Positions 48,060-56,735 of a stretch of 64,000 bases of DNA are shown here, in pieces. The notes under the pieces were generated by a model that saw nothing but the letters and a program-made list of their open reading frames with translations, did no database searches and was not told the DNA's origin. Each line of letters starts with the position of its first letter. Within the stretch, counting starts at the first letter, position 1. The position numbers were made by a program, and so were the translations under genes. The DNA is taken from the NCBI RefSeq assembly GCF_004364645.1, contig NZ_SOAW01000001.1, positions 2,170,001 to 2,234,000 on the forward strand, given 5' to 3'. Source of the DNA: Naumannella halotolerans. Lineage in GTDB: Bacteria > Actinomycetota > Actinomycetes > Propionibacteriales > Propionibacteriaceae.

Positions 48060-48091
48060 GCGGCCCTGACTGCTCGGGCAGTCAGGGCCGC
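48060..48091. terminator. Bidirectional hairpin between cls and tRNA-Tyr
   Basis: GCGGCCCTGACTG (48060-48072) and its complement (48079-48091) are perfect 13-base arms. It lies ten bases past the tRNA-Tyr 3' end and downstream of cls, so it can serve both. Confidence 0.75.
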
Positions 48092-48101
48092 ATTCTGCGG
48101 G

Positions 48102-48183
48102 TGGCAGGTGTTGGATTCGAACCAACGTAGGCGATGCCGACGGTTTTACAGACCGCTCCCTTTGGCCGCTCGGGCAACCTGCC
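48102..48183 (-). tRNA. tRNA-Tyr (GTA)
   Basis: Minus strand: acceptor GGCAGGT pairs with ACCTGCC, anticodon loop CTGTAAA, a long variable arm (GTCGGCATCGCCTAC) and T-arm GGTTCGAATCC. Class II structure and GTA give Tyr. Confidence 0.95.
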
Positions 48184-48390
48184 GTGGTCCTCAGCGGACC
48201 GCCAAGGAGGATAGCAAGAAGGACCGATCGCAGACCAATCGGTACCGGCCATCAGCTCGAGGTGGGCGGGGCGGAACCGTGGCGTCGACCGCTGCGTCCA
48301 CCGATAGACTGCCGCTGATTCACGGGCATCGCGACCGCGGGCACAGCGTGCCCCGCCCGACCGAACCGTCGACCACGACCGAGGAGCACG

Positions 48391-49083
48391 ATGTCCGGCC
48401 CGAACTTCTCCCGCCCCGATTCCCACGAACCGACGAACTGGGGTGCCTCCGGACAGGGCCCGGCCGAATATGGGCAGAGCGCTTACGGTCAGGGCGGCTA
48501 CGACCAAGCCGGGTACGGCCACGACACCCAGGGTTACGGGTCCGACAGCTCCGGGTACGGCAGCGTGCCGGCCGATCAAGCCTTCGCTTTCTACGATCCC
48601 TACGGACAACCATCGAGCGGGTACTCCGACTCGGGTTACGGGGCGAGCGGTTACGCCGAGCCGGACGGTTACGGACAACCATCGAGCGGGTACTCCGACT
48701 CGGGTTACGGGGCGAGCGGTTACGCCGAGCCGGACGGTTACGGACAGCCCTCGAACTACGGCGACCACGGCTACGGCCAGTCCTACCAGCCCGACCTCGT
48801 CCAGCCCGCTGCGCCGTACCCCTACCTCGCCCCGCGCCCCACCAATGCCTTGGCGATCGTCTCCCTGTGCTGCGGGCTCGGCTCGTTCGTGGTCGGGATC
48901 TCCTGGATCGTCGGCATCATCACCGGACACCTGGCACTGCGGCAGATCGCCCGTACCGGCGAACAGGGCCACGGACTCGCCGTGGCCGGTCTGATCGTCA
49001 GCTACCTCTTCGGCGCCTTCTTCGCCGCCATCGTTGCGATCTACATCGTGGTGATCGCGCTCGCCATCGGCTCTTCGGTCTGA
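48391..49083 (+). CDS. DUF4190-type membrane protein with Tyr/Gly-rich repeat domain
   Basis: 230 residues. The first 140 are low complexity, dominated by Gly, Tyr, Ser, Gln and Asp with many YGQ, GYG and SGY triplets. They include two identical 23-residue units beginning YGQPSSGYSDSGYGASGYAE. The rest has NALAIVSLCCGLGSFVVG, then HLALRQIARTGEQGHGLAVA between two membrane helices, the mark of DUF4190 proteins. CCGAGGAGCACG precedes the ATG. Function unknown; the N-terminus should face the cytoplasm and is likely disordered. Confidence 0.85.
   Translation: MSGPNFSRPDSHEPTNWGASGQGPAEYGQSAYGQGGYDQAGYGHDTQGYGSDSSGYGSVPADQAFAFYDPYGQPSSGYSDSGYGASGYAEPDGYGQPSSGYSDSGYGASGYAEPDGYGQPSNYGDHGYGQSYQPDLVQPAAPYPYLAPRPTNALAIVSLCCGLGSFVVGISWIVGIITGHLALRQIARTGEQGHGLAVAGLIVSYLFGAFFAAIVAIYIVVIALAIGSSV
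48601..48738 (+). repeat. Perfect 69-base tandem duplication in the DUF4190 gene
   Basis: 48601-48669 and 48670-48738 are identical base for base; a third, diverged start follows at 48739. The lack of any silent difference points to a recent duplication or ongoing copy-number change. Confidence 0.95.
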
Positions 49084-49176
49084 ACCGCGATCCGTCCAGC
49101 GGACTAAGGTGTTCGCCACGCCCGGACCGTCACCGCGGTCCGTTCATCGACATCGGTTCAACGACCAAGGAGAGAC

Positions 49177-49668
49177 GTGGCCAAGGAGAGTTCGTTCGAC
49201 GTGGTGAGCAAGGTCGATCGCCAGGAGGTCGACAACGCCCTGAACCAGGCGGCCAAGGAGGTACGCCAGCGGTTCGACTTCAAGGGCACCGACGCCTCCA
49301 TCGCCTGGTCCGGTGAGGCGATCGAGATGGAGGCCAACTCCGAGGAGCGGGTGAAGGCCGTGCTCGACGTCTTCGAATCCAAGCTGGTACGTCGCGGGGT
49401 AAGCCTGAAGTCCCTCGATGCCGGTGACCCGCGCAGCTCGGGCAAGTTGTTCAAGATCACCGCCACCACCACCGAGGGCATCAGCCAGGAGAACGCGAAG
49501 AAGGTCTCCAAGCTGATCCGCGACGAGGGACCGAAGGGTGTGAAGGCGCAGATCCAGGGCGACGAACTGCGGATCTCGGGCAAGTCCCGCGACGATCTGC
49601 AGGCGATCCAGAAGTTGATCAACGACGCCGACTTCGACTTCGCGGTGCAGTACGTCAACTACCGCTGA
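49177..49668 (+). CDS. YajQ-family nucleotide-binding protein
   Basis: 163 residues, full length: [20 protein letters not shown] at the start, [11 protein letters not shown] and the closing [15 protein letters not shown] are the conserved stretches. YajQ-like proteins bind RNA or cyclic-di-GMP in some bacteria. GTG start with AAGGAGAGAC before it. The end overlaps the convergent crtT-like gene by ten bases. Confidence 0.95.
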   Translation: MAKESSFDVVSKVDRQEVDNALNQAAKEVRQRFDFKGTDASIAWSGEAIEMEANSEERVKAVLDVFESKLVRRGVSLKSLDAGDPRSSGKLFKITATTTEGISQENAKKVSKLIRDEGPKGVKAQIQGDELRISGKSRDDLQAIQKLINDADFDFAVQYVNYR

Positions 49669-50447
49669 ACGGGCCCTGCCGGGCCTGCGGCCCGGGCCCG
49701 CAGCAGGTGCAGGATGTCGCGCTGCCAGCCGCTCACGGTGCGGTGGGCGAGGTCGGAGAATCCCGCCCGGGCAAGCCGCTGGGCGAGTTCGTCGATGCCG
49801 ATGAACTCGTTCACCGAGGCATGCAGGTAGCGGTAGAGCTCGGCCTGGCCGGCCACCAGCCTGGCCAGCGGGTCGATGATCATCGTGTTCACCGCCTGCC
49901 AGCGACGCCGGGCCGCAGCCGACTCGGCCACCGAGTACTCCTCGATCACCAGCGGCGCACCGGTCCGCAATGCCGCATGCAGCTGCTGCAGCGTCTGCTG
50001 CAGATCGGTGACATTACGCAGCAGATAACAGGCGAGGATGCCGTCGGCAGCCGGAAACCCACGCTCGCCGAGTTCCTCGGCCCGGGCATGGACGAACTGC
50101 ACCTCGGCGGGCCACTGCCGTCGGCGGGCCTGGGCGAGCATGCCGGCCGAGGCGTCGACACCGATGATCCGGGGTCGGATCCCCCGCTCCCGGGCCGCGT
50201 CCAGCAGCGCCCGGGTCGACAGCCCCGAACCGCATCCGAGGTCGAGCAACACCGGGTCGGACACCAGCGGCCGAGCTGCCTCCACCTCGTCGAGCAGGGC
50301 GTCCGCGGCCAGCCGTAGGTGCCGCCCGTACCCCGGGTTCAACCCGACCATCGTGTCGTAGGTGTCGGCCACCCGGTCGAATTCCCCCGCCACCTGCGCC
50401 TTGCGCAACGGGCCCACCCGGTCGGCCGCAACACCCATGTCCATCAC
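49659..50447 (-). CDS. SAM-dependent methyltransferase of the carotenoid cluster, CrtT-like
   Basis: 262 residues with SAM motif [19 protein letters not shown], the acidic second-strand end IGVDASAGM and the UbiE-like stretch [17 protein letters not shown]. It starts GTG-ATG; the ATG at 50444 has AGGGTGGGG upstream. It sits divergent from crtU. Streptomyces isorenieratene clusters carry a methyltransferase (CrtT) next to crtU, and its exact step is not settled. A menaquinone-type methyltransferase is a less likely alternative given the neighbours. Confidence 0.72.
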   Translation of the reverse strand: MMDMGVAADRVGPLRKAQVAGEFDRVADTYDTMVGLNPGYGRHLRLAADALLDEVEAARPLVSDPVLLDLGCGSGLSTRALLDAARERGIRPRIIGVDASAGMLAQARRRQWPAEVQFVHARAEELGERGFPAADGILACYLLRNVTDLQQTLQQLHAALRTGAPLVIEEYSVAESAAARRRWQAVNTMIIDPLARLVAGQAELYRYLHASVNEFIGIDELAQRLARAGFSDLAHRTVSGWQRDILHLLRARAAGPAGPVQR

Positions 50448-50557
50448 CCCACCCTGTCACGGACCGATCCCGATCGGGCCGAAGTCGGAGCGATCGGTGC
50501 CCGTCCCGTCAGCACCACCGGCAGCGATCCAGCCCGGGCACCATGATCGGCACCCGC

Positions 50558-50563
50558 TAGGCT
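50558..50563 (+). promoter_or_regulatory. Putative -10 TAGGCT for leaderless crtU transcript
   Basis: TAGGCT ends six bases before the ATG at 50570. No ribosome binding site is present. Confidence 0.5.
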
Positions 50564-50569
50564 CACCGC

Positions 50570-52198
50570 ATGAGAGCCGTTCCCCCGTACCGCCCGCGAC
50601 AGTGGCGACCCGGCCGGGACCGGCGCGCAGAATGTCATCGAGGCCCGAGCGGCGCACCCCGCAGCAACGGACGCTCGGTGATCGTCGTCGGCGGTGGCAT
50701 CGCCGGGCTGTCCGCGGCGGCGGAACTGGCCGAACGCGGCGTCACCGTGACCGTGCTGGAGTCGTTGCCCCAACTCGGCGGACGGGTACGTTCCTGGCCG
50801 GTGGAACTGGCCGACGGCACACCGGCCACCATGAGCCGAGGATTCCACGCCTTCTTCCGGCAGTACTACCAACTGCGTGCGCTGTTGCGTCGCGGCGATC
50901 CCGAGCTGAACGGGTTGCGCGCGGTGGAGGACTACCCACTGCGCCATGCCGCCGGACAGACCGACTCGTTCACCCGGGTACCGCGCACTCCCCCGCTGAA
51001 TGTGCTCGGCTTCGTCCTGGGTTCCCCCAGCTTCCCCTTGCGACGACTGCCGCAGGTCGACGCCGAGCGGGCGATGCGATTGCTGGACGTCGAGTTCCCG
51101 GCCACCTTCAGCGACTACGACGGGATCTCGGCGGCCGAACTGCTGGACCGCCTGCGCTTCCCCGACGAATGTCGCCACCTCGCCCTGGAGGTCTTCGCCC
51201 GCAGCTTCTTCGCCGACGCCGAGGAGTTCTCGGCCGGAGAGCTCGTGGCGATGTTCCACAGCTACTTCCTCGGCTCGGCCGAGGGTCTGCTGTTCGATGT
51301 CGCCGCCGACGACTTCGACCGTGCCCTGTGGGCACCCCTGGCGCAATGGCTGACCCAGCAGGGGGCGCAGCTGCGTACCGACACCCCGGTCCGGTCGATC
51401 GAACTGGCCGACCGCGGGGTACGGGTCGGCATCGACGGGCAGACCCTCAGCGCCGATGCCGTCGTCATCGCCACCGACCTGCAGGCGACCCGGTCCTTGA
51501 TCGACACGGGCGGATTCGACCAGCGCGGATTCGACCAGCGCGGATTCGACCAGCGCGGATTCGACCAGCGCGGATTCGACCAGCAATGGGTGGACTCGGT
51601 CGGTGCACTGCAGACCGCACCGGAGTTCGCGGTGTGGCGCCGCTGGTTCGACACCGGAGTACGCGCCGACGCAGCCGACTTCCTCGGTACCACCGGGTAC
51701 GGACCGCTGGACAACGTGTCGATGATCCACCAGTTCGAGTCCGGTGCCGCCGACTGGGCGGCCACCAATGGGGGCAGTGTGGTCGAGCTCCACGCCTACG
51801 CATTACCGGCCGGGTTCGATCACGAGCAGCTGCGCGCGGAGTTGGACCGCCATCTATGGTCACTGCATCCCGAGCTGCGCCATGCGCGGACCCTCGGTGA
51901 CCAGTGGCTGGTGCGTGCCGACTGCCCGCTGCCCGGCCTGACCCCCTGGCACGAACGCCCCGGAGTGGTCACCCCGTCCTCGCGGGTGGTGCTGGCCGGC
52001 GACGGGGTGCGCTGTCCGTACCCGGTCGCCCTGATGGAACGTGCGGCGACCACCGGAGTGATGGCGGCCAATCGACTGCTGGAGAACTGGGGTGTCGCCG
52101 GAGCCGACATCTGGACCACACCGACGTCGCCCCGGGCTGCCTGGATCCAGCCGGTGCACCGGCTGCTGCAGCGCACGACAAAAGAATCAAATGTTTGA
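50570..52198 (+). CDS. crtU: Beta-carotene desaturase/methyltransferase, CrtU-like (isorenieratene synthase)
   Basis: 542 residues of the FAD-dependent carotenoid oxidoreductase family. The dinucleotide motif VIVVGGGIAGLSAAAEL lies near residue 37, followed by ADGTPATMSRGFHAFFRQYY and FARSFFADAEEFSAGELVAM, stretches I recognise from actinobacterial CrtU. The enzyme converts beta-ionone rings to aromatic rings, giving isorenieratene. Around residues 315-339 five GFDQR-like repeats are inserted, coded by a perfect 15-base tandem repeat. Its stop codon lies inside the palindrome that precedes the MarR-IDI gene. Confidence 0.85.
   Translation: MRAVPPYRPRQWRPGRDRRAECHRGPSGAPRSNGRSVIVVGGGIAGLSAAAELAERGVTVTVLESLPQLGGRVRSWPVELADGTPATMSRGFHAFFRQYYQLRALLRRGDPELNGLRAVEDYPLRHAAGQTDSFTRVPRTPPLNVLGFVLGSPSFPLRRLPQVDAERAMRLLDVEFPATFSDYDGISAAELLDRLRFPDECRHLALEVFARSFFADAEEFSAGELVAMFHSYFLGSAEGLLFDVAADDFDRALWAPLAQWLTQQGAQLRTDTPVRSIELADRGVRVGIDGQTLSADAVVIATDLQATRSLIDTGGFDQRGFDQRGFDQRGFDQRGFDQQWVDSVGALQTAPEFAVWRRWFDTGVRADAADFLGTTGYGPLDNVSMIHQFESGAADWAATNGGSVVELHAYALPAGFDHEQLRAELDRHLWSLHPELRHARTLGDQWLVRADCPLPGLTPWHERPGVVTPSSRVVLAGDGVRCPYPVALMERAATTGVMAANRLLENWGVAGADIWTTPTSPRAAWIQPVHRLLQRTTKESNV
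51511..51585 (+). repeat. Five tandem 15-base repeats inside crtU
   Basis: CGGATTCGACCAGCG occurs four times without change from 51511, and a fifth time with the last base altered. In protein it gives GFDQR repeats. The length keeps the frame for any copy number. Confidence 0.95.
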
Positions 52199-52199
52199 T
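52186..52199. promoter_or_regulatory. Palindromic operator candidate before the MarR-IDI gene
   Basis: ATCAAATGTTTGAT has six-base inverted arms around TG. It overlaps the crtU stop and touches the -10 hexamer TACATT, so binding should block the MarR-IDI promoter. Confidence 0.6.
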
Positions 52200-52204
52200 A
52201 CATT
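52199..52204 (+). promoter_or_regulatory. Putative -10 TACATT for MarR-IDI and downstream crt genes
   Basis: TACATT ends five bases before the ATG at 52210; no ribosome binding site. Confidence 0.45.
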
Positions 52205-52209
52205 GCGGT

Positions 52210-53199
52210 ATGCCGTCACCGCAGGCGCCGACCAGCCCGCTCGAGTTCATCCGCTCGTCCACCTTCTGCACGATGGCGCATGTGGTGCACCGGCTGACCC
52301 TGGAATTGGCACCGCATCTGGAACCCTACGGACTGACTCCGACAACAGTCGCAGTCCTGGGACAGCTGGCGGCCCAGCCCGAGCAGACCCCGGCAGAACT
52401 CGCCCGCACCTGCGACATGAGCCCGCAGCGGATGTCCGGCATCGTCCAGCGGTTGGAGGCCGACTCGCTGATCTCCCGCCAGGGCACCCGCGGCCGGGGG
52501 CGGCAGACCACTCTGCGACTGACCAAGACCGCTGAGTCCCGGCTGGTCGCGATCTGGCCGCATCTGGTCGACGCCGGCTCCCCCGACTCCCTGCAGGTCA
52601 GCCCGGCCGAGGCCGAACACCTGCGCGACCTGCTGCTCTGCGCGCTGACCCCGCAGAGCCCACCCACCTCCGATCCGGTGGTGCTCGTCGACGAGCAGGG
52701 CACCCGCCTGGGGACTGCGGAGAAGTCCTTGGTCCATGACAGCGACACCCCACTGCATCTGGCCTTTTCCACCTACCTGCGGGCTCCCGACGGCCGGGTG
52801 CTGATCACCCGGCGGGCGCTGACCAAGCGGACCTGGCCGGGGGTCTGGACGAACAGTGCCTGCGGCCACCTGCGTCCCGGGGAAACACCGGCACAGGCAG
52901 CCGAACGCCGCGTCACCGAGGAACTCGGCACCGCCCCATTGGACCTGCAGACGGTCCTGCCCGACTTCGCCTACCGGGCGGTCGATGCCGGCGGAGTCGT
53001 GGAGAACGAACTCTGCCCGGTGCTGGTCGGTGGGATCGACCCGGCGGGCATCGACCCCGATCCGAGCGAGGTGGCCGAGTACGACTGGGTCGGCTGGGAC
53101 GACCTGCGCGACTGTGCAGCCCGTACCCCCCGATTGTTGAGCCCGTGGGCGGTCGAACAGATCGTCCAGCTGGGCCCGGACCCCTGGGGGCGTTCATGA
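52210..53199 (+). CDS. MarR-family regulator fused to isopentenyl-diphosphate isomerase (type I)
   Basis: 329 residues with two domains. Residues 1 to about 150 are a MarR winged helix (LTPTTVAVLGQLAAQPEQTP, then CDMSPQRMSGIVQRLEADSL and the wing RGRGRQTTLRLT). Residues about 155-329 are a Nudix IDI: catalytic Cys in WTNSACGHLRPGE, Nudix segment AAERRVTEELG and catalytic Glu in VENELCPVL, so the isomerase looks active. It interconverts IPP and DMAPP for GGPP synthesis. The gene stands between crtU and crtE; a palindrome over its promoter suggests self-control. Confidence 0.88.
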   Translation: MPSPQAPTSPLEFIRSSTFCTMAHVVHRLTLELAPHLEPYGLTPTTVAVLGQLAAQPEQTPAELARTCDMSPQRMSGIVQRLEADSLISRQGTRGRGRQTTLRLTKTAESRLVAIWPHLVDAGSPDSLQVSPAEAEHLRDLLLCALTPQSPPTSDPVVLVDEQGTRLGTAEKSLVHDSDTPLHLAFSTYLRAPDGRVLITRRALTKRTWPGVWTNSACGHLRPGETPAQAAERRVTEELGTAPLDLQTVLPDFAYRAVDAGGVVENELCPVLVGGIDPAGIDPDPSEVAEYDWVGWDDLRDCAARTPRLLSPWAVEQIVQLGPDPWGRS

Positions 53200-53237
53200 T
53201 CATCCACCTCTGTGCCGGAACACGATCATGATCAACG
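53194..53237. repeat. GATCATG-flanked repeat, copy 1
   Basis: Spans the MarR-IDI stop and the crtE start. GATCAT-rich ends flank the core GTGCCGGAA, which is also found at 57776-57817. Confidence 0.5.
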
Positions 53238-54325
53238 ATTCCGCAGCAACCTGGGCCGAGGTCACCGACGACCATCGTGCGGTCGGTACCACCTTGGCCG
53301 CGGTCGAGCACGCACTGTGCACCAGCATCGCCGAGCTCACCCGGCAGTGGAACGCCCATGCCGGTGACCGGGCACCGATCCTCGGCACCACCGATCTGCC
53401 GTCCCTGCTCGCCGCAGCAGTCGGCGGCGGCAAGCAGGTACGCCCGGCCATGGTGCACTGGGGATGGCTGGCCGCCGGCGGCCCCGACCACAGCCGGCAG
53501 CAGATGATCACCGCCGGCGCGGCCTTCGAGCTGTTGCACGCCTTCGCGATCATCCACGACGACGTGATGGACCGTTCGGAGACCCGTCGCGGGCACCCCA
53601 CCTGCCATGTCCTGGCCACCGAGGCCTACCGGCAAGCCCGAGGGGACCACGGGGCCGAGCTCTTCGGCGACAGCATCGCGATCCTGGTCGGTGACCTCGC
53701 CCATGCCGAGGCCGACCACCTGATCGGCGCTCTGCCGTCGGCGACCCGATCGATCTGGCGGGCGATGGTGATCGAACTCGTCCTGGGTCAGCGCGCAGAC
53801 CTCACCGGCACCAGCCCCGACGACCGGATCGCGGCCCTGGAGGTGGCCCGGTTGAAGACCGGTTCCTACACCATCGAACGCCCGTTGCAGATCGGCGCCG
53901 ACCTCGGCGCGGCGAGCGCGTCGGCGATGGAGTGCCTGGCCGGGTACGGACGGCATCTCGGGCGAGCCTACGGTCTGCGCGACGATGTGCTGGGGACCTT
54001 CGGCGATCCGAGCAGGACGGGCAAATCGATCGACGACGACCTCACCTCGGGCAAGCAGACCGTGTTGTTGTTGCTGGCCGAGAAGCGGTTCTCCACCGAC
54101 GGGCGCCGCCGACTGCGGCGGGTCACCGCCAACCAGGCGGGTTCGGACGAGGTCGACCGGGTACGCCAGGAGATGATCGACACCGGCATACGCCAGGAGG
54201 TCGAGGCCATGATCGACAACGAGATCGACACCGCCCTGGCCGCACTGGACCGACACCATCTGGATCCGGTGGCGGTCGACGGGTTGACCCGATCAGCCGA
54301 GCAGCTCCGGAGGCGGACCGCATGA
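53228..54325 (+). CDS. crtE: Geranylgeranyl diphosphate synthase
   Basis: 365 residues of the all-alpha prenyltransferase family. The first Asp-rich motif IIHDDVMDRSETRRG and the second RDDVLGTFGDPSRTGK are present, together with GGGKQVRPAMV. The residues before the first motif are small enough for a C20 product. It condenses IPP with FPP or DMAPP to GGPP. No Shine-Dalgarno is obvious; the stop overlaps crtI as ATGA. Confidence 0.93.
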   Translation: MINDSAATWAEVTDDHRAVGTTLAAVEHALCTSIAELTRQWNAHAGDRAPILGTTDLPSLLAAAVGGGKQVRPAMVHWGWLAAGGPDHSRQQMITAGAAFELLHAFAIIHDDVMDRSETRRGHPTCHVLATEAYRQARGDHGAELFGDSIAILVGDLAHAEADHLIGALPSATRSIWRAMVIELVLGQRADLTGTSPDDRIAALEVARLKTGSYTIERPLQIGADLGAASASAMECLAGYGRHLGRAYGLRDDVLGTFGDPSRTGKSIDDDLTSGKQTVLLLLAEKRFSTDGRRRLRRVTANQAGSDEVDRVRQEMIDTGIRQEVEAMIDNEIDTALAALDRHHLDPVAVDGLTRSAEQLRRRTA

Positions 54326-55794
54326 GCCATGTCGTGATCATCGGCTCCGGTCTGGCCGGGTTGTCCGCCGCCTGCCACCTGCTGGGGGCCGGACACCGGG
54401 TGAGCATCGTCGAGCGCGACCACCAGCTCGGTGGCCGAGCCCGGCGGGTGAGCCAGGACGGGTTCACCTTCGACCTCGGGCCGACCGTGATGACCATGCC
54501 CGAGTTGCTGGACGAACCGCTGCGCGCGATCGGTTCCAGTCAGCAGCGGGCGGTGCCGATGCGCCGGCTCGACCCGGGCTACCGGGGCCGTTTCGCCGAC
54601 GGCAGCGAACTGCTGATCCGCGACAGCACGCCGCGGACCGCCGCCGAGATCGCGGCCCTGGCCGGTTCTGCCGAGGGAGAGGCCTTCTCGGAGTTGGCGC
54701 AGTTCCTGCACCGGTTGAACACGATCGAACTGCTGAACTTCATCGACCGCAACTTCGACTCCCCGCTGGATCTGTTGCGCAATCCGGTGGCGGTGGCCCG
54801 GCTGGTGTCCATGGGCGCCTTCGGTTCCCTGCAACGCATGATCGACAAGCGGATCTCCGATCCCCGGGTCCGGCGCATGCTGACCTTCCAGGCCCTCTAT
54901 GCCGGTCTCCGCCCGGACAAGGCGCTCGGTGTCTACGGCGTGATCACCTACATGGACACCGTCCGCGGGGTCTACCTGCCCGAGGGAGGTATGGGTGCGG
55001 TCGCGGCGGGGCTGGCTGCCGAGCTCGCCGACAAGGCGACGATCATCACCGACACCACGGTCACCGAACTGCTCCGGCGCAGCGACGGTGTGATCGCCGG
55101 CGTGAACACCACCGGTGGCACGATCGCCGCGGATGCCGTGGTGATCACCACCGATCTGCCCGAGGCGTACCGGCGGCTGCTGCCCGAACTGCAACCACCC
55201 CGCGCGGTCCGCAGACCGGTGTACTCCCCCTCGGCGGTGGTCTGGCATCTGGGGGTACGCGGAGAGCTGCCGCAACGTGCCGCCCACCACAACATCCACT
55301 TCGGTGAGCAGTGGGCCGAATCCTTCGAGGCACTGGTCGATCGAGGTGTCTGCATGCCCGACCCGTCACGGCTGGTCACCGTCAGCAGCCTCGGCGAACC
55401 CGGTCTGGCGCCCGACGGGGCCCACACGCTCTACGTCCTCGAACCCGTACCGGGGACCGGTCGCGGTGTGGACTGGACCCGCGAACGCGGACCGATCCGC
55501 GAACGCCTGGCCGAGTTCCTCGCCGCCAACGACTACCCGACCGACATCGTCACCGAACGGCTGGTCACACCGACCGAATGGGAGGCCGAGGGCCTGGCCG
55601 GCGGCACCCCCTTCGGCCTGGCCCATGTGTTCTCCCAAACCGGCCCGTTCCGCCCCTCGAACCTCGAACCCCGCGTACCGGGGGTGTTCTTCGCCGGCTC
55701 CTCCACCGTCCCCGGGGTCGGTGTACCGATGGTGCTGATCAGCGGCAAGCTGGTCTCCCACCGGGTCGACCGATGGTTCGGCAGACGCCGATGA
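54322..55794 (+). CDS. crtI: Phytoene desaturase
   Basis: 490 residues from ATG at 54322. The FAD motif VVIIGSGLAGLSAACHLLGA and the following LGGRARR are at the N-terminus, FDLGPTVMTMPELLD is a CrtI mark and the C-terminal VFFAGSSTVPGVGVPMVLIS binds FAD. It introduces four double bonds to make lycopene. It overlaps crtE and crtB at both ends. Confidence 0.93.
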   Translation: MSHVVIIGSGLAGLSAACHLLGAGHRVSIVERDHQLGGRARRVSQDGFTFDLGPTVMTMPELLDEPLRAIGSSQQRAVPMRRLDPGYRGRFADGSELLIRDSTPRTAAEIAALAGSAEGEAFSELAQFLHRLNTIELLNFIDRNFDSPLDLLRNPVAVARLVSMGAFGSLQRMIDKRISDPRVRRMLTFQALYAGLRPDKALGVYGVITYMDTVRGVYLPEGGMGAVAAGLAAELADKATIITDTTVTELLRRSDGVIAGVNTTGGTIAADAVVITTDLPEAYRRLLPELQPPRAVRRPVYSPSAVVWHLGVRGELPQRAAHHNIHFGEQWAESFEALVDRGVCMPDPSRLVTVSSLGEPGLAPDGAHTLYVLEPVPGTGRGVDWTRERGPIRERLAEFLAANDYPTDIVTERLVTPTEWEAEGLAGGTPFGLAHVFSQTGPFRPSNLEPRVPGVFFAGSSTVPGVGVPMVLISGKLVSHRVDRWFGRRR

Positions 55795-56735
55795 CCGACA
55801 CCGCGATGAGCGACAGCGAGCACATCGAAGCCGGGTACGCCCAGTGCAGCAGGCTGACCTGGGCCCACGGCACCACCTACTTCTGGGGTGCGATGCTGTT
55901 GCCGAAGCAGGATCGGCGACATGTCCACGCGGTCTATGCACTGTGCCGGCTGGCCGATGACATCGTCGACGCCCCCGGCGCCACCCTCGGCCCGGCCAAC
56001 ACCGCTACCCGGCAGGCATTGCAGGACTTCCGAGCCGAGTTCGACGAGAGCCTGCGTACCCCGCACCGGGCCCGTCCGGTGTTCGCCGCGATCGCCACCA
56101 GTGTCCGCAGCGCCGGCATCGAACCGGAGTGTTTCGACCGCTTCTTCGACGCGATGGCGATGGACCTGGTGACCGACAGCTACCAGACCTGGCAGGACCT
56201 GCTGGGTTACATGGAGGGCTCGGCGGCGGTGATCGGGGAGATGATGTTGCCCGTCCTGCACCCCCGCTCGGCGCGGGCACTGCGACCGGCCCGTGCGCTC
56301 GGCTTCGCCTTCCAGCTGACCAATTTCCTGCGCGATGTCGGCGAGGACCTGCAGCGCGGTCGGGTCTACCTGCCGCAGGAGGACCTGCGACGCTTCGGCA
56401 CCGATCCGGCCGATCGCCGCAATGACCGCGCCTGGCGGGAGATGCTGGCCTTCCAGATCGCCCGCAACCGCGAGCTGTACGCGATCGCCGATGAGGGACT
56501 GACCTACCTGCCACGTCCCTCGGCCACCTGCGTCGGTACCGCCCGGGTGCTCTATTCGCAGATCCTCGATCGGATCGAGGCCAACGACTACGACGTGTTC
56601 GCCCGCCGGGCACGGGTACCGCTGCCCCGCAAGGCCGCCACCGCTGCCCTGGCGGCGATCGTCGGACCGACGGTCCACGCACGGATGCACCGACTGCAGC
56701 CCAGATCTCCGGTGACGGTGGAGGGAATCCAATGA
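55791..56735 (+). CDS. crtB: Phytoene synthase
   Basis: 314 residues. Both Asp-rich motifs are present: YALCRLADDIVDAP and FQLTNFLRDVGEDLQRGRVY. The N-terminus HGTTYFWGAMLLPKQDRRHV is typical. It joins two GGPP to phytoene. ATGA overlaps with crtI before and with the Rieske gene after. Confidence 0.95.
   Translation: MTDTAMSDSEHIEAGYAQCSRLTWAHGTTYFWGAMLLPKQDRRHVHAVYALCRLADDIVDAPGATLGPANTATRQALQDFRAEFDESLRTPHRARPVFAAIATSVRSAGIEPECFDRFFDAMAMDLVTDSYQTWQDLLGYMEGSAAVIGEMMLPVLHPRSARALRPARALGFAFQLTNFLRDVGEDLQRGRVYLPQEDLRRFGTDPADRRNDRAWREMLAFQIARNRELYAIADEGLTYLPRPSATCVGTARVLYSQILDRIEANDYDVFARRARVPLPRKAATAALAAIVGPTVHARMHRLQPRSPVTVEGIQ

Noticed and set aside
51904-53199. Longer MarR-IDI protein starting inside crtU
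   Set aside because: The extra 102 residues are a frame-shifted shadow of crtU; the ATG at 52210 fits the MarR N-terminus and the promoter.
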